Assembly (NCBI GenBank): GCA_001552515.1
Contig: BCRI01000055.1
Span: forward strand, 1-43,333
Source of the DNA: Sphaerimonospora mesophila NBRC 14179 = JCM 3151
GTDB lineage: Bacteria > Actinomycetota > Actinomycetes > Streptosporangiales > Streptosporangiaceae
Length of the DNA: 43,333 nucleotides
Reading direction: 5' to 3'
Below the pieces are notes generated by a model that saw only the letters and a program-made list of their open reading frames with translations, did not search any database and was not told the DNA's origin. Positions 35,497 to 42,974 of this stretch are shown here, piece after piece. Each line of letters starts with the position of its first letter. Position 1 is the first letter of the stretch. A program made the translations under genes and the position numbers.

Positions 35497-36430
35497 GCAC
35501 ATGCCGCGGTAGCGACCGGCGCCCGACCAGGCCGGCCCCGCCACCAGGCCGACCGTGATGCGGACCCGGCGCGGATCGGCCGGCGGCGAGGAGGAGATCG
35601 AGTAGTAGCGTGGCCGGATCGGCCCGGCCATCTCCAGGAACAGCGGCAGCGTGATCGCGGGGAAGCGCTCCAGCAGCGTGAGCACGGTGACCCGCTTGGC
35701 GAGGATCTCGTCGGCGTAGTCGTTCTCCAGCTCGGCGAGCTGCCGCCGGGTCCACGGACACTCGGTCGCCCCGGCCGGCATCGCCAGGTCGGAACACGTG
35801 GCCGCCTCCTGCAGCTCGGCGAACTCCGACAGCAGCAGCCCGGCCGTCACCGGCGTGTCCACCGGCAGGCGGGTCGCGCCGCAGGCACGTACGACCTGGT
35901 CGCGCGGCACGCGTAGGCAGCGCAGCGCCCACTCGGCCAGCTCCCAATCGTTCTTGGCGAACGACGGTGAGACCGACACCGGTGGTGAGCACCTCCGTCG
36001 GCGCTTCTTCGACGGTCTCGGCCAGCGCCGCCGTGCCCCGTTCGTACGGACTGCGCTCTCTGACGTCCATCGTGAAGCCGTCGGGCTTGAGAGTGAGCAT
36101 CTGCTTGATCCGCATCCGGTAGGCCTCGGGGTCGGAGATCGCGAACCGCTGCAGGACGACGGCCAGGGCGAGCCGCGCCCCGGTCAACGCGAACTGACGC
36201 CCGATGCAGGTCCGTTCACCGTTGCCGAACGGCTTGTACGCGGCCGGGTGATGCCCCGCCCTGTTCTCGGGGAGCCAGTGTCGATGTCGAACTCCTCCGG
36301 CCGGTCCCACGCCTTGGGGTGCCGGTGCAGCGCTGGCAGCAGGACGACGGTGTTCTGCCCCACCCGGATCGGGAAGCCGCCGATCACGGTGTCCCGGAAC
36401 GTCGGAGCCCGGCCGTCCGAGACCCGTCCA
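35497..36430 (-). pseudogene. broken CYP102-type (P450 BM3-like) cytochrome P450-reductase fusion
   Basis: Reading leftwards, the heme-domain end appears first: PTFRDTVIGGFPIRVGQNTV, ALHRHPKAWDRPEEFDI, then after a one-base loss WLPENRAG and the heme-ligand loop KPFGNGERTCIGRQFA, then QMLTLKPDGFTMDV, as in P450 BM3. The FMN domain is missing; a second frame continues with part of the reductase: LSEFAELQEAATC, ADEILAKRVTVLTLLERFPA, IRPRYYSISSSPPADPRRVRITVG, AWSGAGRYRGMC. Both the N-terminal heme domain and the C-terminal FAD/NADPH part are absent. There are therefore at least four lesions: 5' truncation, frameshift near 36283, internal deletion near 35980, and 3' truncation. Confidence 0.85.
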
Positions 36431-36434
36431 CGTT

Positions 36435-36469
36435 GACGATTTGAAGAAATCTTCAATTCGTCACATAAT
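36435..36469 (+). promoter_or_regulatory. promoter with overlapping palindromic operator ahead of the ArsR gene
   Basis: GACGATTTGAAGA (36435-36447) and TCTTCAATTCGTC (36450-36462) form 13-base arms with one mismatch around AA. TTGAAG (36441-36446) and CATAAT (36464-36469) are 17 bases apart and make a near-consensus promoter, so the palindrome covers the -35 and spacer. The design fits autorepression by the ArsR-type regulator encoded at 36586-36930. Confidence 0.75.
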
Positions 36470-36475
36470 GGATTC

Positions 36476-36583
36476 GTGAGTTTCGGACATGTCATGCCGT
36501 TTCGGTACACGCTGCCAGAGGCACCGTCCGGCGCGCCGCCGCTGATCGGCCGCGTCGCGCTCCGCCGGTCGTTAAGGGGCTGA
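36476..36583 (+). CDS. possible leaderless 35-aa ORF upstream of arsR
   Basis: A GTG (36476) lies 6 bases after the -10, where transcription should begin, so it would be translated leaderlessly. The ORF ends at TGA 36581-36583, two bases before the regulator's GTG, which suits translational coupling. The product starts MSFGHVMPFRYTLPEAPSG and is otherwise unremarkable. It may be a leader peptide, or the GTG may be chance. Confidence 0.4.
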   Translation: MSFGHVMPFRYTLPEAPSGAPPLIGRVALRRSLRG

Positions 36584-36585
36584 CC

Positions 36586-36930
36586 GTGTCCGTACCCCTC
36601 CATCAGGTCAAGGCGGAGTTCTTCCGTACGCTCGGTCACCCGGTGCGTGTGCGGGTGCTCGAACTGCTCCAGGACGGCCCGCTGCCGGTGCGTGATCTGC
36701 TCGCGGACATCGAGGTCGAGCCGTCGAACCTGTCGCAGCAGCTCGCCGTGCTGCGCCGGGCCGGCCTCGTGACGGCCACCCGTGAGGGATCCACCGTGGT
36801 GTACGCACTGAGCTGCGGCGACGTGGCCGACCTGCTGCGCGCGGCCCGGCGGATCCTCACCGACGTGCTCGCCGGTCAGGGGAGGGTGCTGGCCGAGCTG
36901 CGGCAGGAGGAGCAGCCGCCGTCCCGATGA
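36586..36930 (+). CDS. ArsR-family transcriptional regulator
   Basis: Protein of 114 aa with the ArsR winged helix: VKAEFFRTLGHPVRVRVLELL, PVRDLLADIEVEPSNLSQQLAVLRRAGLVTATREGSTVVYAL. The alpha-3 Cys pair of metal sensors is absent; the only Cys is in ALSCGDV, so a non-metal or redox signal is possible. AAGGGG lies upstream of the GTG start. It precedes the hydrogenase-like operon in the same direction (125 bases away) and has its own operator, so it may control that operon (inference). Confidence 0.92.
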   Translation: MSVPLHQVKAEFFRTLGHPVRVRVLELLQDGPLPVRDLLADIEVEPSNLSQQLAVLRRAGLVTATREGSTVVYALSCGDVADLLRAARRILTDVLAGQGRVLAELRQEEQPPSR

Positions 36931-36944
36931 GCCGACCGCCGTGC

Positions 36945-37036
36945 GTGTCACCGCAGAGTTTCACCACAGGATTTCACCGCAAAGTGTCATCGCAGAGTGT
37001 CATCACGGAGTGTCGCCTCGGAGTGTCGCCGCGCGA
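36945..37036. repeat. about seven imperfect 13-14-bp tandem repeats
   Basis: Units related to GTGTCATCGCAGA follow each other: GTGTCACCGCAGA, GTTTCACCACAGGA, TTTCACCGCAAA, GTGTCATCGCAGA, GTGTCATCACGGA, GTGTCGCCTCGGA, GTGTCGCCGCGCGA. They fill the gap between the ArsR gene and the first gene of the hydrogenase-like operon, ending 18 bases before its start codon, so they would lie in the 5' leader. Confidence 0.75.
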
Positions 37037-37054
37037 GAAAGCAGGAGTCGCCGC

Positions 37055-37537
37055 GTGAGTCTATGGCGCAAGATCAGGAAGACCGGCCGGGTCGCCGAGC
37101 CCGCGCCGGAACGTCCCACAGGTGAGGCCCCGCCGGAGGCGGCCAAACTGGGCGGATCCGTACAGTTCCGGCACGTCGACGCCGGCTCGTGCAACGGCTG
37201 CGAGGTGGAGATCGGCTCGGTGTTCGGCCCCGTGTACGACGCCGAGCGGTACGGGGCCCGGCTCGTGGCCTCTCCCCGGCACGCCGACGCACTGCTCGTG
37301 ACCGGCCCGGTCACCCGCAACATGGAGGTGCCGCTGCGCCGCACCTACGAGGCGGTGCCCGAGCCCCGCTTCGTGGTCGCCGTCGGCGACTGCGCCCGCG
37401 ACTGCGGCGTGTTCGCCGGTGCGTACGGCGTGGCCGGCGCGGTCGGCGACGTGGTCCCGGTCGACGCCGAGGTGCCCGGCTGCCCGCCCGAGCCCGAGGC
37501 GATCATCGCGGCGCTGCGGCGGCTGACCGGCCGATGA
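37055..37537 (+). CDS. NuoB/HycG-like iron-sulfur small subunit
   Basis: Protein of 160 aa. The Fe-S cluster ligands of the NuoB/hydrogenase small-subunit family are visible: GSCNGCEVEI, GDCARDCGVFAG and GCPPEPEAII. In complex I this subunit holds cluster N2; in group 4 [NiFe] hydrogenases it holds the proximal cluster next to the large subunit. About 40 basic/Pro-rich residues precede the domain. The GTG start (37055) has CAGGAG upstream. First gene of an operon whose genes all overlap or nearly touch. Confidence 0.9.
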   Translation: MSLWRKIRKTGRVAEPAPERPTGEAPPEAAKLGGSVQFRHVDAGSCNGCEVEIGSVFGPVYDAERYGARLVASPRHADALLVTGPVTRNMEVPLRRTYEAVPEPRFVVAVGDCARDCGVFAGAYGVAGAVGDVVPVDAEVPGCPPEPEAIIAALRRLTGR

Positions 37538-39579
37538 ACCTCCCCGGGGCTCTCCTCACGGTCGCGCTCGGCCTGTGCCTGGCGACGGCCCTGCTCGCGC
37601 TGGCCGTACCCGCCCGGATCCGGCCGGCCCTTTCGGGCGTCGGCACGGCCGCCGCGGGCGCGGCCGGGGCGGCGGCGGGCGGGGCCGCCATGGCCGGGCA
37701 GACCTGGTCGGCCTGGCTGCCCGACCTGCTGCCGCTGGCCGGGGTGCGGCTGACGCTCGACCCGCTGGGCGGGCTGTTCATCGCGGTCACCGGAGGCGTG
37801 GCCGTCTGCGCCGGCGTCTACGGGATCGGCTATGCACGGCACGGCCTGTCCGGCCGGATCGTCCAGGCGACGCTCCCGCTGTTCGTCGCTTCGATGCTGC
37901 TGGTGCCGGCGGCGGCCGCCGTGAGCACGCTGCTGGTGGCCTGGGAGCTGATGGCGATCACCTCGCTGCTGCTGGTGCTGGCCGAGCACGGCCGCCGCCC
38001 GGCCGTCGGCGGCGCCGGCCTCTGGTACGCCGTGATGACCCACCTCGGGCTGATCGCGATCCTCGGCGGGCTCGCCGGATTCGCGGCCGGGGCCCATGGC
38101 GAGGCCTTCGAGCAGCTCCGCTCCGCGCGGCTTTCTCCGCTCGCCCGCGACGCGGTGTTCCTGGCGACGTTCGCCGGGTTCGCCTCCAAGGCGGGCATCG
38201 TTCCGCTGCACGCGTGGCTGCCGCGGGCGCACCCGGAGGCGCCGAGCCACGTGTCCGCGCTGATGAGCGCCGCCATGGTCAACATGGGCGTGTACGGCAT
38301 CGCCCGGGTCGGTCTCGACCTGCTGCCCGGCTCGACCGGCGGCGCCTCGGGGGGCGGAACGCCGGCCTGGTGGTGGCTGCTGGTGCTGGCCGCCGGCGGG
38401 GCCTCCGCGATGTACGGCATCCTGCAGGCCGCGGTCTCCTCCGACCTGAAGCGGCTCCTCGGCTACTCCACCACGGAGAACATGGGGCTGGTGTTGATGG
38501 GCCTCGGCGCGGCGGGGTTCTTCGCCACGCGCGGCGCGCCGCAACTGGCCGCCCTCGCGCTGGTGGCCGCGCTGCTGCACGTGGTCAACCACGCGGCGTT
38601 CAAGACGCTGCTGTTCCAGGCCGCCGGGTCGGTGCTGCACGCCACCGGCACGAGGAATCTGGACGTGCTGGGCGGGCTGCGCGCCCGCATGCCGTACACG
38701 ACCGCGCTGTTCGCGGTCGGGGCGCTGGCGGCCTCCGCGCTGCCGCCGGGCAACGGGTTCGTCAGCGAGTGGCTGCTGCTGCAGAGTCTCGTCCACGCGA
38801 TCCCCGCCTCCGGCGTGGCCGGGGCCGTGGCGATGCCGCTGGCCGTCGGCGTGGTGGCGATGTCGGCCGGGCTGGCGGTCGCCACGTTCGTCAAGGCCTT
38901 CGGCGTCGGGTTCCTCGCCCGGCCGCGCGGCCCGGAGGCGGAGCGTGCGGTGGAGAGCCCGCCGTCGATGCTGGGCGGGATGGGCCTGGCCGCGCTCTGC
39001 TGTGCCGTCCTGGCCGTCGGCCCCACCGTGATCGTGCCCGGTCTGGCCCGCGCCGTCGGCACGCTGCTCCCGGGTCCCGCACCGGTGACCGGCCCGGCCA
39101 TGCGGACCGTGACGCTGCACCTGTCCGGGATCGCGGGCACGATGTCCCCGCTGCTGATCGCCGTGGCGCTGGCGGCGGCGATCGCCCTGGCCGCCGGTGC
39201 CGTACGGATGTTCTCGGCGCGCAGGCGGCGGGCCGCGCGGCTGTGGGACTGCGGCGCCGGACCCATGTCGCCGCGCATGCAGTACACGGCGACCTCGTTC
39301 GCCGAGCCGCTGCAGCGCGTCTTCGACGACGTGCTGCGACCGGAGATGGACATCGATGTGACCCCCAAGAAGGAGTCTGCCTATCTGGTGGAGCGGATCC
39401 GCTTCCACGCGATGGTCCCCGACCGGATCGAGCGGCGGTTGTACGGCCCGCTGCTGGCCGCAGCCGAGGCGCTCGGCCGCAGGGCGCGGGCGCTGGCCAA
39501 CGGCAGCGTGCACCGCTACCTGGCCTACGGCTTCTGGACGCTCACCGGGCTGCTCATCCTGCTGGCGGTGATCCCATGA
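37534..39579 (+). CDS. hydrogenase-4 component B / NuoL-like proton-pumping membrane subunit
   Basis: Protein of 681 aa with about 14-16 hydrophobic segments. Antiporter-type landmarks: WELMAITSLLLVLAEH, ASKAGIVPLHAWLPRAHPEAPSHVSALMSAAMVNMGVYGI (conserved Lys, His), SSDLKRLLGYSTTENMGLVLMGLG, HVVNHAAFKTLLFQAAGSVLHATGTRN. The extra C-terminal part (WDCGAGPMSPRMQYTATSFAEPLQRVF) is typical of HyfB/HycC and distinguishes it from plain NuoL. It starts at an ATG overlapping the previous stop (ATGA). Confidence 0.93.
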   Translation: MNLPGALLTVALGLCLATALLALAVPARIRPALSGVGTAAAGAAGAAAGGAAMAGQTWSAWLPDLLPLAGVRLTLDPLGGLFIAVTGGVAVCAGVYGIGYARHGLSGRIVQATLPLFVASMLLVPAAAAVSTLLVAWELMAITSLLLVLAEHGRRPAVGGAGLWYAVMTHLGLIAILGGLAGFAAGAHGEAFEQLRSARLSPLARDAVFLATFAGFASKAGIVPLHAWLPRAHPEAPSHVSALMSAAMVNMGVYGIARVGLDLLPGSTGGASGGGTPAWWWLLVLAAGGASAMYGILQAAVSSDLKRLLGYSTTENMGLVLMGLGAAGFFATRGAPQLAALALVAALLHVVNHAAFKTLLFQAAGSVLHATGTRNLDVLGGLRARMPYTTALFAVGALAASALPPGNGFVSEWLLLQSLVHAIPASGVAGAVAMPLAVGVVAMSAGLAVATFVKAFGVGFLARPRGPEAERAVESPPSMLGGMGLAALCCAVLAVGPTVIVPGLARAVGTLLPGPAPVTGPAMRTVTLHLSGIAGTMSPLLIAVALAAAIALAAGAVRMFSARRRRAARLWDCGAGPMSPRMQYTATSFAEPLQRVFDDVLRPEMDIDVTPKKESAYLVERIRFHAMVPDRIERRLYGPLLAAAEALGRRARALANGSVHRYLAYGFWTLTGLLILLAVIP

Positions 39580-40601
39580 CCGGATTGAGCAGTGCCGGAT
39601 TGAGCAGTGCCGGATTGAACGCTGCCGGACCGGATGCGGTGGGCCTGATCGCGACCGTGCTGCAGGTGGTGCTGGTGGTCGTCGGCGCACCGCTGCTGAC
39701 CGGGCTGATGCGCCAGGTGCGCGCCCGGATGGAGGGCCGGGCCGGGGCCGGTGTGCTGCAGCCGTGGCGTGACCTGCGCAAGCTGCTGCGCAAGGAGCCG
39801 ATCGATCCGCGCGGCACCGGATGGCCGTTCCGCCTGGCCCCGCTGGTGCTCGCCGGCACGGCGCTGGTCGTGGCGGCCGTCGTCCCGCTCGTCACCACGG
39901 CGTCGCCGCTGGACTCGGCCGCCGACCTGTTCGCGGTGACCGCGCTGCTCGCGCTTGGATCGGTGGCGCTGGCGCTGGGCGGCCTGGACACCGGGACCGC
40001 GTTCGGCGGCATGGGGGCCAGCCGGGAGGTCACCGTGCTGGCGCTGGTGGAGCCGACGATCCTGGTGTCGGTGTTCGCCCTGTCGGTGCGGGCCGGCTCG
40101 ACCAACCTGGGGACGATCGTCGGCCTGACCGAGGCGGACCCGATGCGGGTGCTGTCCCCGGCCAGCCTGCTGGCCGCCGTCGCCCTGGCGCTGGTGACGA
40201 TCGCCGAGACCGGCCGGATCCCGGTGGACAACCCGTCCACCCACCTGGAACTGACGATGATCCATGAGGCGATGGTGCTGGAGTACTCCGGACCCGATCT
40301 CGCGCTGATCGAGTGGGCCTCCGCGGCCCGGCTGACCGTACTGCTCGGCCTGCTGGGCAGCCTGTTCCTGCCGTGGGGCGTCGCCACGGGCGGGGCGGCG
40401 GGCATGGGCGCGCTGGTCGCCGTACTGGTCGGGGTGGCCGCGTTCGCGGCGAAGACGGCCGTCCTCGGGATGCTGCTGGCGGCGGGTGAGGTCTTCATGG
40501 CCAAGCTGCGGCTGTTCCGCATCCCCGAGCTGCTCGCCGGGTCCTTCCTGCTGGCCCTGCTCGCGGTGGCCGCCTCCTACTTCCTGGCGGGCGGTGCCTG
40601 A
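39576..40601 (+). CDS. HyfC/HycD-like (NuoH family) membrane subunit
   Basis: Protein of 341 aa. NuoH/HycD landmarks: GAGVLQPWRDLRKLLRKEP, TGTAFGGMGASREV, LALVTIAETGRIPVDNPSTHLELTMIHEAMVLEYSGPDLALIEWASA, AGEVFMAKLRLFRIPELLAGSFLLAL. This subunit connects the Fe-S arm to the membrane and forms the quinone-like cavity. The first residues (LSSAGLSSAGLNAAG) come from a 15-bp tandem repeat. Start ATG overlaps the previous stop (ATGA). Confidence 0.93.
   Translation: MTGLSSAGLSSAGLNAAGPDAVGLIATVLQVVLVVVGAPLLTGLMRQVRARMEGRAGAGVLQPWRDLRKLLRKEPIDPRGTGWPFRLAPLVLAGTALVVAAVVPLVTTASPLDSAADLFAVTALLALGSVALALGGLDTGTAFGGMGASREVTVLALVEPTILVSVFALSVRAGSTNLGTIVGLTEADPMRVLSPASLLAAVALALVTIAETGRIPVDNPSTHLELTMIHEAMVLEYSGPDLALIEWASAARLTVLLGLLGSLFLPWGVATGGAAGMGALVAVLVGVAAFAAKTAVLGMLLAAGEVFMAKLRLFRIPELLAGSFLLALLAVAASYFLAGGA
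39582..39626. repeat. three 15-bp tandem repeats inside the HyfC-like gene
   Basis: GGATTGAGCAGTGCC occurs at 39582 and 39597, then GGATTGAACGCTGCC at 39612. They encode the repeated GLSSA of the N-terminus; an in-frame expansion at a tolerant place. Confidence 0.8.
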
Positions 40602-41284
40602 TGAGCGACTCGCTGTACGCCCAGTGGCTCGCCCTGGCCTGCGGGGCGTTCCTGCTCGCCGGGGTGCTGGTGCTGTGGCGGCGCGACCTGGCGGCCATCG
40701 TCAGGTTGTTCGCCCTGCAGGGTGTCGCGCTCGGCGCGATGGTCGTGGTGCTCGGCCTGCGGCAGGGGTCGGTCCACCTGGTCGCCGTCGCGGTGGGAGT
40801 CGGGGCGCTGCGCGCGGGGCTGCTGCCGTACCTGATGCGCCGCGCGCTGGACACCCCCCGGCCCGGCGGCGAGACGGCGGCCGACGAGGCCCGTGAGACG
40901 CGGCCGCTGGTCAACGTGGCGACCTCGCTGCTGGCCGCTGCGGTGCTCGCGCTGGTGGCCTACGCCGTGTCCCAGCCGATCGTACGGCTGTCGCCCGACC
41001 CCGCCACCCGGGCGGTGCCGGTGGCGCTGACCGTGCTGCTGGTCGGCTTCTTCGTGCTGGTCACCCGGCGACGGGCGCTGTCGCAGGTGGTCGGCTTCCT
41101 GCTGATCGACAACGCGATCACCGCGACCGCGTTCCTCACCACCAGCGGGGTGCCGCTGGTGGTCGAGCTCGGCGTGTCGCTGGACGTGCTGCTCGCCGTA
41201 CTGGTGCTGCAGGTCCTGACCACGCGGATGCGCGCAGCCTTCGGCGGCACCGACCTCGACGAGCTGCGCGAGCTGCACGACTGA
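40601..41284 (+). CDS. HyfE-like membrane subunit
   Basis: Protein of 227 aa with about six to seven hydrophobic segments (LALACGAFLLAGVLVLW, LFALQGVALGAMVVVLGL, VNVATSLLAAAVLALVAYAVSQPIVRL, VALTVLLVGFFVLVTRR). The segment LSQVVGFLLIDNAITATAFLTTSGVPLVVELGVSLDVLLAVLVLQVL is the NuoK/HyfE signature with its buried acidic residues (E in VELG). The ATG overlaps the HyfC-like stop (TGATG). Confidence 0.92.
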   Translation: MSDSLYAQWLALACGAFLLAGVLVLWRRDLAAIVRLFALQGVALGAMVVVLGLRQGSVHLVAVAVGVGALRAGLLPYLMRRALDTPRPGGETAADEARETRPLVNVATSLLAAAVLALVAYAVSQPIVRLSPDPATRAVPVALTVLLVGFFVLVTRRRALSQVVGFLLIDNAITATAFLTTSGVPLVVELGVSLDVLLAVLVLQVLTTRMRAAFGGTDLDELRELHD

Positions 41285-41376
41285 TGGACGAGCGAGTGAA
41301 GAAGCCGCGAAACGACCTGCGCACGGCCCGGGGCGTACGGCCCGGCACGTGTGCGGCGGAGGAGGACCTGTCGTGA
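41284..41376 (+). CDS. possible 30-aa ORF joining the HyfE- and HyfF-like genes
   Basis: The ATG (41284-41286) overlaps the HyfE-like stop (TGATG), and its TGA (41374-41376) overlaps the HyfF-like GTG start (GTGA). The product, MDERVKKPRNDLRTARGVRP followed by GTCAAEEDLS, is basic then acidic, and most of its codons end in G or C like real genes here. It tiles the only gap in the operon exactly. It may be a small peptide or serve only to carry ribosomes to the next start; GGAGGAGG before that start shows the next gene can also start on its own. Confidence 0.4.
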   Translation: MDERVKKPRNDLRTARGVRPGTCAAEEDLS

Positions 41377-42974
41377 CCCTGCTGGTGGGCGCACCCGTGC
41401 TGCTGCCGCTGCTGGCCGGCTGCCTGTACGCGGTCCTCGGCTGGCGGCCCGCCACGGCCTGGCTGGGCGCGGTGGCCGCCGCCGGATCGCTGGCCGCGTC
41501 GATCGCGCTGGCCGCCGTCACCGCCGAGGGGCCGCGGCAGGCCCTCGGCGGGCTGCTGCGCGCCGACTCGCTGAGCGCGTTCATGCTGATCGTGATCGGG
41601 GCCGTCTCGCTGCTCGCGATGCTGGCCAGCCCGGCCCACCTGGCCGCCGAGTCGGCCATCGGGCACGCCGGGCCGCGGGCGGCCCGCCGCTACGGCGTGT
41701 TCACGCAGGGGTTCATCGCCGCGATGGCGCTCGCCGTGCTGGCGGCCAGCCTGGGCGTGCTGTGGGTGGCGGTCGAGGCCACCACGATCCTGACCGCGTT
41801 CCTCGTCGGGCACCGCCGCACCCGCGAGGCGACCGAGGCCGCGTGGAAGTACGTGGTGATCTGCTCGGTCGGCATCGCGCTCGCGCTGCTGGGCGTGGTG
41901 CTGCTGCACTATGCGGGTCTGAACACGAGGGCCGGACTACACGCGGAGGCGGGGGTGGCCGCCGGCGCCGGCCTCGATTGGGCGGTGCTGGCCGGGAACG
42001 CCGCCGCGCTCGACCCCGGTGTGACGCGGATGGCGGTCGCCCTGCTCGTGCTCGGCTTCGGCGCCAAGGCCGGGCTCGCCCCGATGAACGCCTGGCTGCC
42101 CGACGCCCACGGCCAGGCGCCCGCGCCGGTGTCCGCGCTGATGTCCGGCGTGCTGCTGTCGGTGGCGTTCTACGCGATCCTGCGGGTGAAGGTGATCTCC
42201 GATGCGGCGCTCGGCGTGGGTTTCGCCCGGACGCTGCTGCTGGTCGCCGCGCTCGGCTCGCTCGCGGTGGCGGCCGCGCTGCTGATCGCCCAGCGGGACT
42301 ACAAGCGCATGCTGGCCTACTCCAGCATCGAGCACATGGGCCTGCTGGCACTCGGAGCCGCCATCGGCGGCCGGTTGGCGCTCATGGCCGTCCTGCTGCA
42401 CATCCTCGGGCACGGCCTGGCCAAGTCGGTGCTGTTCCTGTCGGCCGGCCACATCAACCTGGCGGCGGGCAGCAGCCGGATCGCCGCGGTCCGCGGCCTG
42501 GCCCGGCGGGCGCCGCTGCTGGCCGGCGCCTTCGGCCTCGGGCTGGCCGCCGTGCTCGGGCTGCCGCCGTTCAGCCTGTTCGCCAGCATGATCGGCATCG
42601 TGCGTGCCGGGTTCGGATCGGGGGCCGGCGCCGCGGTCGGCTGGGCGACCGCCATCGCCCTGGTGCCGCTGCTGGTGGTGTTCGCCGCCGTCGCCCGGCA
42701 CGCCGGACGCATGCTGCTCGGCTCGCCACAGGCCGCCGAGGCGGCCGAGGTCTCAGAGGTTCCCGAGGTTCTCGGGGTACCCGGGGTGCTCGGGGTGCCC
42801 GAGGTTCCCGGGGTGCCGGAGCCGGGTGACCGGGCCGGTGCCGTACGGCTGCCGCGCACGGCCGCCGTCCCGCTGGTCGCCGGGCTGGCCGCGGCCGCCG
42901 TGCTCGGCGTCTGGACCGGACCGCTGCGGCCGCTGCTCGAAACCGCCGCGACCATCGCCGGAGTCACCCCATGA
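41373..42974 (+). CDS. HyfF-like (NuoN/NuoM-type) membrane subunit
   Basis: Protein of 533 aa with about 14 hydrophobic segments. Landmarks: VEATTILTAFLVGHRRTREATEAAWKYVVICSVGIALALLG, GFGAKAGLAPMNAWLPDAHGQAPAPVSALMSGVLLSVAFYAIL (conserved Lys), QRDYKRMLAYSSIEHMGLLALG, HGLAKSVLFLSAGHINLA. It is the second antiporter-like proton channel. A late cytoplasmic or periplasmic loop is a low-complexity Val/Pro/Gly/Glu stretch (about 42744-42825) encoded by short DNA repeats. GTG start with GGAGGAGG upstream. Confidence 0.92.
   Translation: MTLLVGAPVLLPLLAGCLYAVLGWRPATAWLGAVAAAGSLAASIALAAVTAEGPRQALGGLLRADSLSAFMLIVIGAVSLLAMLASPAHLAAESAIGHAGPRAARRYGVFTQGFIAAMALAVLAASLGVLWVAVEATTILTAFLVGHRRTREATEAAWKYVVICSVGIALALLGVVLLHYAGLNTRAGLHAEAGVAAGAGLDWAVLAGNAAALDPGVTRMAVALLVLGFGAKAGLAPMNAWLPDAHGQAPAPVSALMSGVLLSVAFYAILRVKVISDAALGVGFARTLLLVAALGSLAVAAALLIAQRDYKRMLAYSSIEHMGLLALGAAIGGRLALMAVLLHILGHGLAKSVLFLSAGHINLAAGSSRIAAVRGLARRAPLLAGAFGLGLAAVLGLPPFSLFASMIGIVRAGFGSGAGAAVGWATAIALVPLLVVFAAVARHAGRMLLGSPQAAEAAEVSEVPEVLGVPGVLGVPEVPGVPEPGDRAGAVRLPRTAAVPLVAGLAAAAVLGVWTGPLRPLLETAATIAGVTP

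Noticed and set aside
37345-39690. 781-codon minus-strand frame opposite the HyfB-like gene
   Set aside because: Shadow frame; the plus strand holds a full-length membrane subunit with conserved motifs and overlapping neighbours.
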